From contig NC_089234.1 in NCBI RefSeq assembly GCF_963924675.1, forward strand, positions 57,640,909 to 57,704,908: a DNA stretch of 64,000 nucleotides, given 5' to 3'. The stretch comes from Phocoena phocoena (taxonomy: Eukaryota; Chordata; Mammalia; Artiodactyla; Phocoenidae). The notes beneath the pieces are model-generated. The model ran no database searches, was not told the DNA's origin, and worked only from the letters and a program-made list of their open reading frames with translations. Below are positions 1-11,925 of this stretch, piece after piece (position 1 is the stretch's first letter; the number at the start of each line of letters is the position of its first letter). Both the position numbers and the translations under genes were made by a program.

Positions 1-111
1 GGCAATGAAGAGTAGCCCCCGCTTGCCGCATCTAGAGAAAGCCCACATGCGGCACTGAAGACACAACACAGCCAAAAATAAATAAATTAAATAAATAAAT
101 TTATCTTTTTT
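1..111 (+). mobile_element. CHR-type tRNA-derived SINE, 3' part (5' part outside window)
   Basis: The stretch carries the 3' body of the long form of the cetacean CHR SINE (gaagagtagcccccgct, then acacagccaaaaataaat) and ends in an A/T-rich aaataaat tail. The tRNA-like head lies before base 1. L1 sequence resumes directly after the tail, so the copy sits inside the L1 that follows. Family name from recalled consensus; end uncertain by several bases. Confidence 0.85.
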
Positions 112-671
112 AAAAAGCATTTGACAAAATTCAACATCCCTTCATGATAAAAACTCTCAACAAGGTGGATATAAAGGGAATGTACCTCAACATACTAAAA
201 GCCATATACGACAAACCCACAACTAACATCATAATGGTGAAAAGATCAAAGCTTTTCCTCTAAGGTCAGGAACAAGTCAAGGATGCCCACTATTGCCAAT
301 TTTATTCAACCTAGTTATTAGAAGTTCTAGCCAAAGCAGTTAGGCAAGAAAAAGGAATAAAAGGCGCCCAAACTAGCAAAGAAGCAGTAAAACTGTCACT
401 ATTTGCAGATGACCTGATACTAGAAAACCCAAAATACTCCACCAAAAAACTGTTACAATTAATAAATGAATGCAGTTAAGTTGCGGGACACAAAAATCAG
501 TGTACAGAAATGAGTGGCATTTCTAAACACTAATAACAAACTATGAAAATGAAATTAAGAAAACAATCCCATTTACAACTGCATCAAAAATAATAAGGTA
601 TTCTAGGAATAAATTTAACAAAGGAGGTGAAACACCTATATACCAAAAACTATTAAGACATTAATGAAAGA

Positions 672-1016
672 TGGACTTCCCCATGGCACAGTGGTTAAGA
701 ATCTGCCTGCCAATGCAGCAGACACGGGTTCGATCCCTGGTCCGGGAAGATCCCACATGCCACAGAGCAACTAAGCCCTTGCGCCACAACTACTGAGCCT
801 GTGCTCTAGAGTCCATGAGCCACAACTACTGAGTCCGTATGCCACAACTTCTGAAGCCCGCACACCTAGAGCCCATGCTCCACAACAAGAGAAGCACCAA
901 AATGATAAGCACACACACTGCAATGAAGAGTAGCCCCCGCTCGCCGCAACTAGAGAAAGCCCATGCACACAGCAACAAAGACCCAACGCAGCCAAAAAAT
1001 TTTTTAAGAAAAAGAT
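672..1016 (+). mobile_element. CHR-type SINE, long form, inside L1
   Basis: The copy runs from a tRNA-like head (cttccccatggcacagtggttaag, B-box-like gggttcgatccctgg) to the long-form tail (acccaacgcagccaaaaaat). It is bounded by a perfect 12 bp target-site duplication attaatgaaaga at 660-671 and 1017-1028, which splits the L1. The box A region has drifted from the consensus, so it is probably not among the youngest copies. Confidence 0.93.
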
Positions 1017-1602
1017 ATTAATGAAAGAAACTGAAGAAGACAAAAATAAGTGAAGATATTCAATGTTCATAGATTAGCAGAATCAATTTTGTTATAATAG
1101 CCACACTACCCAAAGGAATCTACAGATTCAATGCAATCCTATCAAAATTCCAATGAAATTTTTCACAAAAGATAGAATAATACTAAAATTTGTATAGAAC
1201 CACAGAAGACCCTGAATAGCCAGAGCAATCCTGAGAAAGAACAACAAAGCTGGAGATATCACAGTCCCTGATCTCAAACTATATCACAAGGCAACTGTTA
1301 TATAATTAAACAGTACAGTACTGAAATAAAAACAGATACACAGATCAATGAAACAAAACAGAGAGCCCAGAAATAAACCCACACATATATGGTCAATTTA
1401 TTTACAAATCAACCAAGAATGTACAATGCGGAAAGGACAGTCTCTCCAATAAATGGCACTGGAAAAACTGGATAGCCACATGCAAAAGAATGAAATGGGA
1501 CCACTATCTTACACCATACACAAAAACTAACTCAAAATGGATTAAAGACTTGAACCTAAGACCTGAAGCCATAAAACTCCTAGAAGAAAATATGGGTGGT
1601 AG

Positions 1603-1717
1603 GACCCTCAGGTGTATTTACACACACACGCTTTGCTGACCCTTTCTAAGGCCATGCTCACCACGAGTCTATGAAAGGAGGAAGAACGTTAGCTCTATAT
1701 TCTCCTTTCCAGGCCTT
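1603..1717 (+). repeat. Segment duplicated from 2927-3042, embedded in L1
   Basis: About 115 bp here matches 2927-3042 in the same orientation at roughly 90% identity by eye. It starts at gaccctcag and ends at ccagg(g)cctt. In the L1 it takes the place of about 17 bp normally found between the ggtaagctcc and cgatgattttttg landmarks. The downstream copy grades into an L2 element at its right edge, so the L1 copy is the likely derivative. Confidence 0.8.
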
Positions 1718-2690
1718 GTCGATGATTTTTTGATTATGACGTCAAAAGCAACAAAAGCAAAAATAAACAAGGGGGACTATATCAAACTAAAAACCTTTAG
1801 CACAGAAAAGGAAATCAACAAAATGAAAGGGCAATGCAGTGAATGAGATAAAGTACTTGCAAATCATATCTGATAAGGGGCTCATGTTCAAAATACAGAA
1901 AGAAGTCATACAATGCAATAGCAAAAACACAAATATGATTTTTAAATGGGCAAAATATCTGAGTAGACATTTTTCCAAAGAAGACATACAGATGGACAAG
2001 CAGCCCATGAAGAGATGCTCAGCATCACTCGTCATCAGGGAAACTCAAATTGAAACCACAATGAGATATCACCTCATACCTGTCAGAATGGCTATTATCA
2101 AAATGACAACAAATAAGGCTCGGCGAGGAAGTAGAGAAAAGGGACCCCTCATGCGTGTTTGGTGGGAATGTAAACTGGTGTAGCCACTTTGGCCAACAGT
2201 ATGGAGGTTCCTCAAAAAATCGAAAATAGAACTACCACACCACACAGCAATTCTACTTCTGAGTATTTACACGAAGAAAACAAAAATACTAACTTGAAAA
2301 GATATCTGCACTCCCATGTTCACTGCAGCATTATTTACAATAGCCAAGAAATGGAAACAACCTAAGTGTCCATCAGCAGATGAATGCATGAAGACATTGT
2401 GGTGTGTGTGTGTGTATAATTTTTAAAAATGAAATCTTGCCTTTCACACCAGCATGGATGGACCTTGAGGGTATTATGTTAAGTCCATTATGTGTGAGAA
2501 AGACAAATACCGGATGATCTCTCTTATATGTGGAATCTTAAAACAAACAAACCCACACACAAAAGCTTACAGATACAGAAAACAGATTGGCGGTTGCCAG
2601 AAGCAGCAGGTAGGAGAAATGGGTGAAGGAGGGTCAAAAGAGAAAAAGAAGAAAAAGATATAATGTAACTGAAACAGAAAAAAGTCAGCC

Positions 2691-2926
2691 ACATGCTAGG
2701 TGCTTGGAACCTATCTGTGAGAGAACAAGACAATGCAACAAGGAGGTGATGAATGCTGGCTTTAGAGCCAGATGGAGATGAGTTATAACACCTTCTCATC
2801 TTTAGTCCCTGCAGTGCTTAGAACCAGACTTTGTACAAAACAAACCAGCAACCATCATTTATTCTTGGGTCAGTCACTCAACTTGCACTACAGAGCAAAG
2901 AAGGGTGGGAAGGGTCTGACTTTCAA
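2691..2926. other. Mostly unrecognised sequence between L1 and L2
   Basis: No open frame of note and no clear repeat. A stretch around 2755-2800 (tttagagccagatggagatgag) has a weak MIR flavour, but too little to call. Confidence 0.4.
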
Positions 2927-3600
2927 GACCCTCAGATGTGTTCACAAACACACACTTTGCTGACCCCTTCTAAGGCCATGCTCACCACGAGACTATGAAA
3001 GGAAGAAGAACATTAGCTCTATATTCTGTTTTCCAGGGCCTTTGCTCACACTGTTCCCTCTGCCCCACTGACTTTCCCCTTTTTTCAAGGTAACTCCACA
3101 AAACTCGACTGTCCAGCAAGTTTTCCCTGACCCTCTGACAATGTTAACTGTCCCCTTTGTTGCACCCACAGGCCTCTGTACCACTCCCACCTTAGCACTT
3201 AGCACCCTGCATCATAGCTGCCTGTCGACCTGTCTGCTCACCCTTCTGGTGAGCTCTTTGAGGACAGGGATCGTCAGAATCCTGTCCTCTACAGCAGGGG
3301 TCCCCAACCCCCAGGGCTGCAGACCGCTAATGGTCCGCAGCCTGTTAGGAACGGGGCCACACAGCAGGAGGTGAGCGGCAGCGAGCAAAGCTCCATCTGC
3401 CGCTCCCCACCGCTCACGTTACCGCCTGAACCGTCCCCCGCCCCCCGCCACCTCCATCCGTGGAAAAACTGTCCTCACAAAACCGGTCCCTGGTGCCAAA
3501 AAGGTTAGGGACCGCAGCTCTACAGGAATCAGGGACAGCACAGTGCCTGGTACACACAGGCACTCAGCAGGTGTGTTCAATCCAAGAATGGATCTTGCTA
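2927..3600 (+). mobile_element. L2 LINE 3' region, split by a hAT-type element; left edge uncertain
   Basis: Two blocks read as L2 on the plus strand. They are gcctttgctcacactgttccctctgcc with the following ttttccctgaccctctga region, and the 3' end gtgagctctttgaggacaggga plus cacagtgcctggtacacac after the interrupting element (3295-3517). The first 115 bp of the interval (2927-3042) is the source-like copy of the segment seen at 1603-1717, and only its right edge is clearly L2. Old and diverged. Confidence 0.75.
3295..3517. mobile_element. Non-autonomous hAT-type DNA transposon with 8 bp target-site duplication
   Basis: The element begins caggggtccccaaccccc and ends with its imperfect inverted complement (ggttagggaccgcag). 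It is flanked by a perfect 8 bp duplication ctctacag at 3287-3294 and 3518-3525. An 8 bp duplication with CAGGGG-type termini is the hAT signature. The interior contains gcctgttaggaacggggcc and accggtccctggtgcc, which I recognise as a common mammalian element without being sure of its Repbase name. No transposase frame is present. Confidence 0.88.
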
Positions 3601-4690
3601 AACCCTGATCTCAGATGTGAAACGAGACAATGTTTCACTTATAGGACTGCTGAGGCTTAGAGATGGTACATGCAGCACAGCCTAGTACAGTTATCATTCC
3701 ATAAATTATAGGTATTCTCGCTGAGGTTGCTAATATTGAACCATTTATTACCAAAAACCCATAGAGATGGAGCTGAATCAACCCAATTCAATCCAAATGG
3801 CCGAACTGCCACAACCAATGGTTCAATTAAGACTTTCTGAGGGATCCATCTCCAAAGCCTGTCTTCAGTTTCTGCTTAAGAAAGGAGTATTTGCTCTTGG
3901 TTGCATATAGCCCCATGTTCCTTCCCAGTGTCAGTGAGCCATTACCTGAAACCAAGGGTCGAATGGGAGGGAAGGCAGAGAAAAGCTGTTCCCACAGTGA
4001 AAGAGTGGGGCAAGCTGATTTATGAGGCTAGATTCTAAAGGAGCTAAATACACACAGCTTGGCACAGCATCCTGGGGTGAGGAATGGGGGGGATGCCTTT
4101 CACAGCCAGGAAACATCAGGGATGAGTCAACCCTGAGGTCAGCAGCGGGAAGGGGGTAAAATGCAGGTCCCTTCGTTCTGGGAAGAATTCACAGGCGTCC
4201 TGTCACTTGTCAACTGACCCAAGGTGCTCTCTGCATTTCTATCTCTGAATTCCTGCAATTCTGTGATGCAATTAACTCCTCCCTTGGGAGAGTCACAAAT
4301 AGAGCATTACTCCATGGAGACTCACCAAGAATTCCCATCCATCATTCTCATCAATTAGTATGTTTTCAATTTTTTTCAAGTTGCAAAAGCAGCACATGAT
4401 TGTTGTAGAAATTTTTAAATAAATAAAATGTGTAAGATACTTTTGGTACTTTTCTCCATGTTTTTAATTTACCAACACATATTATTTCTTGATTTTTCAG
4501 TTTCAGGCATTATCACCCTTTCTATCCACCTTCATTTTCCAGTATAGTCATATTGTAATTTGAGTTAGACCATATTTTCTGTTCATAATTATATTCCTAT
4601 ACCACAACATTTTTTGTTTTCCCGCACGTTTTTTTTTTTGTTTTCCCAAGAGCTAACAGTTGTCTACCAATAGTCTGACACCAAATTCCA
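3601..4690. other. Unassigned sequence, AT-rich in its right half
   Basis: No gene or confident repeat was recognised. From about 4340 it becomes AT-rich (ttttcaatttttttcaagttgc, a T-run near 4628) and may be a badly decayed L1 3' portion. A 3900-4330 stretch looks single copy. Confidence 0.4.
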
Positions 4691-6272
4691 GCCAATTTTT
4701 AAGGCTTCCTCTCTAAATGTCCAGATGCATCAGCTATTAGAGCATATTCATCATCCTTGGGAAATCTCCCAGGAAGTTCTCTCCTGACCACCCTAGGCCA
4801 ACGGTCCTCCAAGCCTGGTGCACAGCTGCCCTCCTGAGATCTTCCTTGTTTTGATCACCCTCTTAGAGATGCCCTTCCCCTCTCATCGTCAACATCTTCC
4901 TCTTTCTTGTTTAGTCTCCTGTTTTGATGGAACACCTCTTCCAATAGTTTCCTAGGATGGTGAAATGTTTGAGATATTCCATACCTGATTCATCTACACT
5001 CAATCTTGTCTGGCTGATGATAAACTCCTGGTTAAATATTATTTCCTGTTAGAATTTTGAAGGCCCTGCTGCATCATGCCCTAGTTCCCAGTGTTGCTGT
5101 TTCAAAGTGTGAAACCCTTGTGAGTCATGACTCTACATGTGACACATTTTTCCAGTGCCTAGAGTTCTGAAATTTTGCATTCATACATACTGCTTCGAGT
5201 CCGTTATATCGTGGGCACTTGGTGCACTCTTAGTAATGGAACTATGCGTTCTTCAGTTCTGGGAAATTTTCTTGGAATTACTCTCTTCTCTTCCTTTTTC
5301 TCTGGAGCTGCAAATTTGTGGACATTGGGCCCCTTAAGTCTCTTCCTTTCATTTTTTCCTGTCTTATTTTCATCTCTTTGCCTTTTCTTACTCTATTTTC
5401 TAGGAAAATTATCTTCTATAGATTTTTCATTTCTGTTCCATGTTTTTAATTCTCAAGACCTCTTTTCTTATTTTCTGCATATTGCTTACACGATATTCTG
5501 TTTTTATTTCAGGACTACATTATCTCCTTTTCTCTCTCTATGGATATTAACAGGATTTTTCTGTTAAGCTTTCTTTTCTCAGCATAGTCCCTGATTGCTC
5601 CAAGTTTCTTTCTTTCTTGTTTGTTCTAACCTCCTTCATGTTAGAGGCTTCCCACAGATATCAGGCAATCCTTAGATTTCTGTCCGTAATTAAGAATGGA
5701 GAACTAAAAACTGACTGGAATCTCTGAAAATGAGAGAGGCTTGTCATCTGCAGCTTCACTATAGGGCGATCTAGCTTGTCCATTACCTTGAGGAACTTTC
5801 AAGGGAAGTACTTTAAGATATTTTCTTGGACTAGTCTGTGTCTCCCCAAGCCCCACTTCAAGGTAAAGGCCTTACTACCACAGTCCTAGGAGCCAAGTAA
5901 GTGAAGAGTGATGGGTGGGGGTTAGGAGTGTCTCCAAACAGACTACCTGTGTGTTTAATTAACATGCAAGATTAACATGTTCAGTTACCCGGTGTCTATA
6001 GTGAATCCCTACCCTCAACAGTGTCTGGTATCTCCACATCCAGAGATCCTCTGGTTTACTCTCCCCAATTCAGAAAGCTCCAGCCTTTTCCCACAGTGGT
6101 GGAAGAATAGTCACCAGGCTATATGGAGTGGGAGAGGGCACCTGAGGTCTTACAACTTCCAACGGGACTTGCCAGGCTTTGAGGGAATTATGTAGTATAA
6201 ATCAGATTCGTTCTCAGCTTTCCCTCCTACTGGTTTAGGGTCCAATTTTCCTCATCTACCTTCCAGCTTGCA
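4691..6272 (-). mobile_element. HAL1-like / L1 ORF1-bearing LINE fossil, minus strand
   Basis: The reverse complement resembles the ORF1-only half-L1 (HAL1) group as I recall it. The block at 5150-5290 (gttctgaaattttgcattc; gttctgggaaattttcttggaatta) corresponds to the conserved ORF1 stretch, and 5600-6260 (ttagaggcttcccacagatatcaggc; ggttaggagtgtctccaaacag; ttatgtagtataaatcagatt) to its 5' leader. The frame is broken and no ORF1 protein can be made. Sequence at 7087-7200 may continue this element beyond the L1 that follows. Exact subfamily not determined. Confidence 0.7.
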
Positions 6273-7086
6273 AAAAGCTACTGCTCACATGGAAAGATGC
6301 TCAACACCATCTGTCATCAGGGAAATGCAAATCAAAACCACAATGAGATACCATCTCACATCCACTAGGATAGCTGTAATTTTTTTTTTTAATCTCTATA
6401 AAATACCAAGGGTTAGTGAGGATGTGGAGAAATTAGAATCCTCAAACATTGCTGGGGAGAATGTAAAATGACACATCAAGTAGTTTTACATTTCTTCAAT
6501 AAATTAAACACAGCATTACCATATGACCCCTCCCCTCAATTCTATCCCTAGGTATGCATCCAAAAAAGTGAAAACAAGTGTTCAGACAAAAATGTGTACA
6601 AGAAAGTGCACGGCGGCATTATTCATGATAGCTAAAATTTAGAAGCAACCCAAATACCCATCATCTGATAAATGGACAAACAAAATGTGGTATATTCAAA
6701 GAATGAAATATTATTCAGTCACAAAAAGGAATGAAGTACTGACATGCTGCAATGTGGACGAACCTTAGAAACATTATTCTGAGTGAAAGAAGCTCGACAC
6801 AAAAGGTCACATATTTTATGAGTCCATTTATGTAAAATATCCAGAATAGATATTTCACAGAGACAAAGCAAATTAGTGGTGGCCAGAGGCTGGGGGAAGG
6901 GAGAATGGTATGTGATGCTTAATGGGCAGGGGGTTTTCTTTGGGGCTGATGAAAATATTCTGGAGCCAGACAGAGCTGGTGGCTGTACAACACTGTGAAT
7001 GTACTAAACGCCATTAAACTGTACACTGTAAAATTATTTACGTGGTAATTTTTCTGTGGTGCGTATTTTAACCACAAATTTAAAAA
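6273..7086 (+). mobile_element. L1 3' end (ORF2 C-terminus and 3' UTR), older subfamily
   Basis: The segment starts near the ORF2 C-terminus (catggaaagatgctcaacacc) and ends with the L1M-type 3' UTR (gaaaatattctggagccagacag; gtgaatgtactaaacgccattaa). No ORF survives. A T-run at 6379-6391 is an internal expansion. It interrupts or abuts the HAL1-like element. Confidence 0.85.
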
Positions 7087-8699
7087 ATCTTTTGCTGGTG
7101 CCTCCACTCTTGTAATCTCCATATCCTATGAGTTTATGCTTTTAAAAATCTTTTTGTTCTCTTTCATGAGGCTTCAGGGGGAAACTAAAGATTCATGGGT
7201 TCCATCTGCAGTCTCGCCCAAAAGTCTACCCGCACACTACTTAAAATATGAAATCAAGTATTTACCAAGGTGATGGCAAATACAGAGCATTATATGGCTG
7301 TATCCTACCATCAAGGAGTTTACAGTCAAGTTGGGATTTTTAAAAATAGTAATAATAATGAAAGAAAACCACACTACACAATAAATTATTGTGGCTAGAC
7401 TAGTTTAAGCAGTATGCCATGAAGATCAAAGCAAAGAGTTGTAGCTGTGGGTATTTTGAAAGGCTTTGCAAAAATCACGGAATTGGAACCAGGTAAGAAA
7501 TAATCTAAAAGATTTTCCTAGTAAGTTGGTTCAGAAATGAGGTAAGCACAGGAAAGCACAACTATATTTAGGGGATGGTCAAGAGACTAGCTGGGCCAAT
7601 TTGTAACAAATTTTTTATAGAAAAAAAAAGTGGTCTGGGGTCAGTTGTGAAGAGCTTATTTGGTCATCTGATCTTTCCTTTAAAAAAAAAAAAAAAAAAA
7701 GTCTTCCAGATACAATTATCTCAATTCTGGTCTTAGCACATCAGGTTAACCGCTTGCATCAGCCAACCCATTCAGAACTTCCATACTGGACTTGATCCTA
7801 GGCATTTCCATCTTCAGCTCTGGAAGATAAACTGCCATCATAAAATGCACCGTCCAATGTGCTCAAGAATTTCCCACCATTGGCATGACAGGCCTGGGCC
7901 CACACACCTGCCCAAACTTCCACACAAAAGGCAGTCGTGAACCACACTTACCTCTGGTCCATCATTCTGACTCATCCCTGGCACTGGGAGCAAATAACTG
8001 CTGACTGGTAACCAAACGACCTCTGAAGGCTGAAAATGCTCTCCCCTTCCCAATTCAACAGGGACACCAGAGAATCAGAGTGTAGAAGCTACAAAGGCAT
8101 GGGTGGTCTGCCCAAGATTTACCAGTGGCCTGAGAGGGAGGGTAAAATCATTATTCAAACCTCTGTATCCAGGGCTGGACTTCCCAGCTACACGAGGTAA
8201 TAAATTTTCACTAGGGCTTTTGTAAATTTATGTTGGATTTGTATACCTAAAAGGGTCCTGACTGATACATACTCCCACTAAGTCCCAACACCATTGGGCT
8301 CAGTCATCTTACAACTAAAAGCTCCTTCAAAGTCTAGCTCCCATCAAATCTGCTAGTGTGTAAGTTCCTTTGATGTCTCTGTGTCTTCTTCACGTCAACT
8401 TGTACATCTCAAGTATTCAACAAATGCTGGATGGATGGAGGGAATGAAACTGACAGAAAAAATAAAAAAATATAAAACTTTCTGCTTAATTTCTTGGTTC
8501 TTCACCTTCTTTCCTTTAACTCCAAGTTCTCAGTTCTGAGTATCTTGGAGTAAGATTTCCAATAGGTCTTTATCTGATGACTACAGAGGCCACAGTTATA
8601 AGGGAGCAGCCATCTACACAGAGAATTCCATTAGGGTCATCTAGACCAACTACTCATTTCCTAACCCAATGATCCTGGGAGATGAACAAAGGAGAAAGC
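7087..8699. other. Mostly unassigned; possible HAL1 remainder and an LTR-like end
   Basis: 7087-7200 may complete the HAL1-like element. A pure A run lies at 7680-7700. The segment 8060-8280 ends in a gttggatttgtatacc ... gtcctgactgatac motif resembling the end of ancient LTR-type repeats, but its family is not resolved. The rest looks single copy, without a convincing coding frame. Confidence 0.4.
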
Positions 8700-8890
8700 A
8701 ACGACTAATATTTTGAGAGTATATGAGACATCATACTAAGTGTTTTGGGGATAACCTCTCACACATTCACCACCAGAGTTATCAATCATAGGTATCAGTT
8801 CGCCATTATACAGATGAGGAACCCAAAGAGGAGTTGAAAATCTTGCCCAAGGTCATACAATTAGAGAACAGATTCAAACTTGGATATTTC
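8700..8890 (-). mobile_element. MIR SINE, minus strand
   Basis: The conserved MIR core reads in reverse: cagatgaggaacccaaagag, then cttgcccaaggtcatacaa, and tcaaacttgg for the tRNA-derived part. Ancient and diverged. Confidence 0.8.
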
Positions 8891-9044
8891 CACCTCCACA
8901 ATCCACTGCACCTCAAATGCCTATGCGATGTGAGTTGAGGACCCCAAAAGAGACCAATTTCTACAATAATGTCTCTTCCCCTGAGCTTAGAAATTCTCCT
9001 ATTATAAATTCATCCCTTGGGTTGCTATGTTCCAGACTCATTTA

Positions 9045-9395
9045 TTTTTTTAATTAATTTATTTATTCGTTTGTTTATTTTTGGCTGCGTCGGGTCTTCG
9101 CTGCTGTGCATGGGCTTTCTCTTGTTGCAGCCAGGGGGACTACTCTTTGCTGCAGTGCGCAGGCTTCTCACTGCGGTGGCTTTTCTTATTGCGGAGCATG
9201 GGCTCTAGGTGCGTGGGCTTCAATAGTTGTGGCACATGGGCTCAGTAGTTGTGGCTCGCGGGCTCTAGAGCACAGGCTCAGTAGTTGTGGGGCATGGGCC
9301 TAGTTGCTCCACGGCATGTGGGATCTTCCCAGACCAGTGCTCGAACTGCAGGCACTGGCAGGCGGATTCTAAACCACTGCACCACCAGGGAAGCC
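9045..9395 (-). mobile_element. CHR-type SINE, long form, minus strand
   Basis: The reverse complement runs from the head (gggcttccctggtggtgcagtgg, at the right) to an aaataaataaat tail (at the left). A perfect 13 bp target-site duplication ccagactcattta lies at 9032-9044 and 9396-9408. Open frames of about 60 codons across it are chance products of the SINE, not genes. Confidence 0.95.
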
Positions 9396-9408
9396 CCAGA
9401 CTCATTTA

Positions 9409-9999
9409 TAATGTAATTCATAACTCACATTTGTATAAACTCTTCATTAGTCATGAATCACGGAAACTGGACTGAGATGGCCCGGCATTATTCCTAGAGT
9501 GGCAATGCATCCCAGCCTGGGGAGGTCCCTGCTTATGTCTATTTTCCCAGTATCATTACTAATACCACCTTCTTTCATTTTCAGAAGTGTCCTAGTTTAG
9601 ACGACATATTATATGGTCACTTCAATCATTACCCACCACACATAGAGATGGGGTAAAGTCCCCATACCACAGTCCCTGCACAGCTCCAAGCTATGTGTGT
9701 TTCAACGGAGTGCAACCGAGTCCCCTTGCTTCCCATTTCAGATGAAATTAACAGTTCATGAAGAGGCCCCTGGACAGCAGAACTGGGCACCCATTTGTTG
9801 TTCAAGTGCTTTTTCTCCTTCGGTAACTACTGGTTGCTTAGCAAGCTTAGCACCAACACCCATGTAAGCCACCATGTAATTATGGGAAGGCTTGAAAGAA
9901 GGATGCCCTTCTTTCAAGGACACAGCCTTTTCCAGGAGGACACATGCACGCACAAGCTCTCCACCACTGGGAGGGCCAGTAATAGCAGTAACAGATTAT
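9409..9999. other. Single-copy-like sequence, nothing recognised
   Basis: No repeat or coding signal was seen. Short frames on both strands near 9756-10077 have no recognisable domain. Confidence 0.4.
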
Positions 10000-10205
10000 A
10001 ATGTGGACAGCACCTTACAGTTTATGAAGCTCTTTTACGCATGTTACCCCATCTGCTTTCCAACACTCTCACGATGAGGGAGGGCAAGTGGTCTAAGCTC
10101 CAATTTACAAGTGATGAAACTAAGATTCAAGAAGTAACTGCCCAAGGTCAGAGGAGTAGAGCTGGGACAAGAATGTACATCTTCTAACCGATGCTCAAAC
10201 GTCCC
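10000..10205 (-). mobile_element. MIR-family SINE, minus strand
   Basis: Shows the MIR core in reverse (ccaatttacaagtgatgaaactaag; actgcccaaggtcagagg; agagctgggac). Diverged; subfamily not determined. Confidence 0.65.
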
Positions 10206-10837
10206 CTCCACCAACCACATGCATCCAAGCACCAGTGCTGGTCTCAGAGCCACCCTCCGCCTCCACTCTGAACAACACTTCCAGGGGCTGAAGTCAGCTG
10301 CCTCTGTGCCCTACTTGCCCCAGAGCTTCAGCCTTCCCTCCACCCTTCCACACACTCCTTTTTTAATTTTAGTATCACTTCAATTCAGTTAGCATTTAGT
10401 AAATGACTCTTCTGTGTTCAGCCCCAAAGGTAATTAAGGCTTGGCCTCAGCCCCCACGGCACTAACAACCCCAGGGGGTAGGTGATGGAAGAAGGTCTGG
10501 CGCCAGCACCCAAGTCTCCTGTGCCAGCCGGGGACAATCTGCCTCAGCTCTTTGTGTTTCAGTTTCCTTCTCTCTAAAAGAAAGAGGATGAACTAAATCA
10601 GAGGTTGCAATCTGGTGGCCAGGAGGCTGCACCCACTTCCCCAGATGTCTAGAAGAGGCCAACAAAGCATTTTTATATCATTCTTTAAAATCCTTGTACA
10701 TTACCCCCAGCATTCCTAATGCTCTTACATGAAGCTGCTTTGCTCTTTCATGCTCTCTGCATGGAGCTTTTGAATTTGTAACCCCTAAACCAGATGACCT
10801 CTAAGGCCCTTCCAGTCCACATCCTGTATGTGAGGGA
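10206..10837. other. Mostly single copy, with an L2-like scrap
   Basis: Around 10375-10460 the sequence cagttagcatttagtaaatgac resembles a reversed L2 3' end. The remainder shows no identifiable repeat or gene. Confidence 0.35.
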
Positions 10838-11050
10838 CAGCAGACTCTGAAGCCAGACTGCAACTCACTAGCTGTGTGACTTCGACTGAGTTATTAGCTT
10901 CTGCCCCGAAGTCCCACATCTGCTGACTGAGGATAATCGCAGTACCTACTTCCTAGGGGTGTTAAGAGGATTCAGTAAGTTAATCCCGTAGCGTGTATGA
11001 ACTAATGCCTGCCTCTGAGTAGGTGTTATATACTCATTAGCAATTCCTTT
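10838..11050 (+). mobile_element. MIR SINE, plus strand
   Basis: The plus strand follows MIR: ctctgaagccagactgcaac, ctagctgtgtgacttcgac, then aggataatcgcagtacctac and ggattcagtaagttaat toward the 3' end. Confidence 0.85.
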
Positions 11051-11630
11051 CTATTACTGTCACCAAGTTAAGAGTTAACAATGCAACAAATATAACAGAG
11101 CCAAAGTGAATAAATGAAAAAATAAGGGTTTTAAAAGGGACTTTCTCCTATTCCAACAGAGTATCTGAACCAGATCTTCAGCTCTGATCTTCCATACTCT
11201 GACAGTGATCCTCTGGCCTTCTTTTGCTCTTTTTTTTTTTTTTTTTTAATGGACTTATTTCCTAGAGCAGTTTTAGATTCACAATGAAACGGAGGGGAAG
11301 GGACAGGGATTTTCCCCATATACCTCCCGTCCCGACTCATGCATAGCCTCACCCATCATCAACATCCCCCACCAGAGCGGTCAGTTTGTTAAACAATGGA
11401 TGAACCTACACTGACACATCATTATCATCCAGAGTCCACAGTTTACATTAGGGCTCACCCTTGGTATTGGACATTTTACAGGTTCGGATAAACAATGACA
11501 GGCATCCACCATTATAGGAACATACAGAGTGGTTTTACTGCCCTAAAAATCCTCTGCTCCACTTACTCATCCCTCCCTCCTCTCTAACCCCTTGCAAACA
11601 CTGATCTTTTCCATGTCTCCATGTCATCGA

Positions 11631-11925
11631 GGGGCTTCCCTGGTGGCGCAGTGGTTGAGAATCTGCCTGCCGATGCAGGGGACACGGGTTTGAGCCCTGG
11701 TCCGGGAAGATCCCACATGCCGCAGAGCAACTAGGCCCGTGAGCCACAGCTACTGAGCCTGCGTGTCTGGAGCCTGTGCTCCGCAACAAGAGAGGCCGCG
11801 ACAGTGAGAGGCCCACGTACCGCGATGAAGAGCGGCCCCCACTTGCCACAACTAGAGAAAGCCCTCGTACAGAAATGAAGACCCAACACAGCCAAAAAAA
11901 TTAATAATTTAAAAAAAAAAAAAGA
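11631..11925 (+). mobile_element. CHR-type SINE, long form, inside L1
   Basis: Complete copy with tRNA-like head (ggggcttccctggtggcgcag) and tail (acccaacacagccaaaaaaa). The 10 bp target-site duplication atgtcatcga lies at 11621-11630 and 11926-11935. It has a well-preserved B box (gggtttgagccctgg). Confidence 0.95.

Larger units (their letters stand above)
112..2690 (+). mobile_element. L1 LINE fossil: ORF2 reverse transcriptase to 3' end
   Basis: The plus strand follows L1 ORF2 from the reverse-transcriptase domain to the 3' region. The RT catalytic FADD motif is encoded at 402-413. Further on come the segment resembling the ORF2p C-terminus (1983-2183, encoding RCSASLVIRETQIETTMRYH) and the typical 3' landmarks (ttcactgcagcattatttacaatagc, cttatatgtggaatct). 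Stop codons and frameshifts break the frame throughout, so no protein is made. A SINE interrupts it at 672-1016, and a foreign 115 bp segment replaces a short stretch at 1603-1717. A small GT run lies at 2400-2416. The 3' end is A-rich and lacks a clean tail. Confidence 0.9.

Noticed and set aside
5155..5567. 130-codon plus-strand frame rich in hydrophobic residues as a membrane protein
   Set aside because: It is the antisense of a HAL1/L1 ORF1 remnant; antisense of A-rich ORFs gives F/L/S-rich pseudo-membrane sequences.
9017..9475. Several overlapping 60-65 codon frames
   Set aside because: They fall in a CHR SINE with a clear 13 bp target-site duplication; the same peptides recur wherever this SINE occurs.
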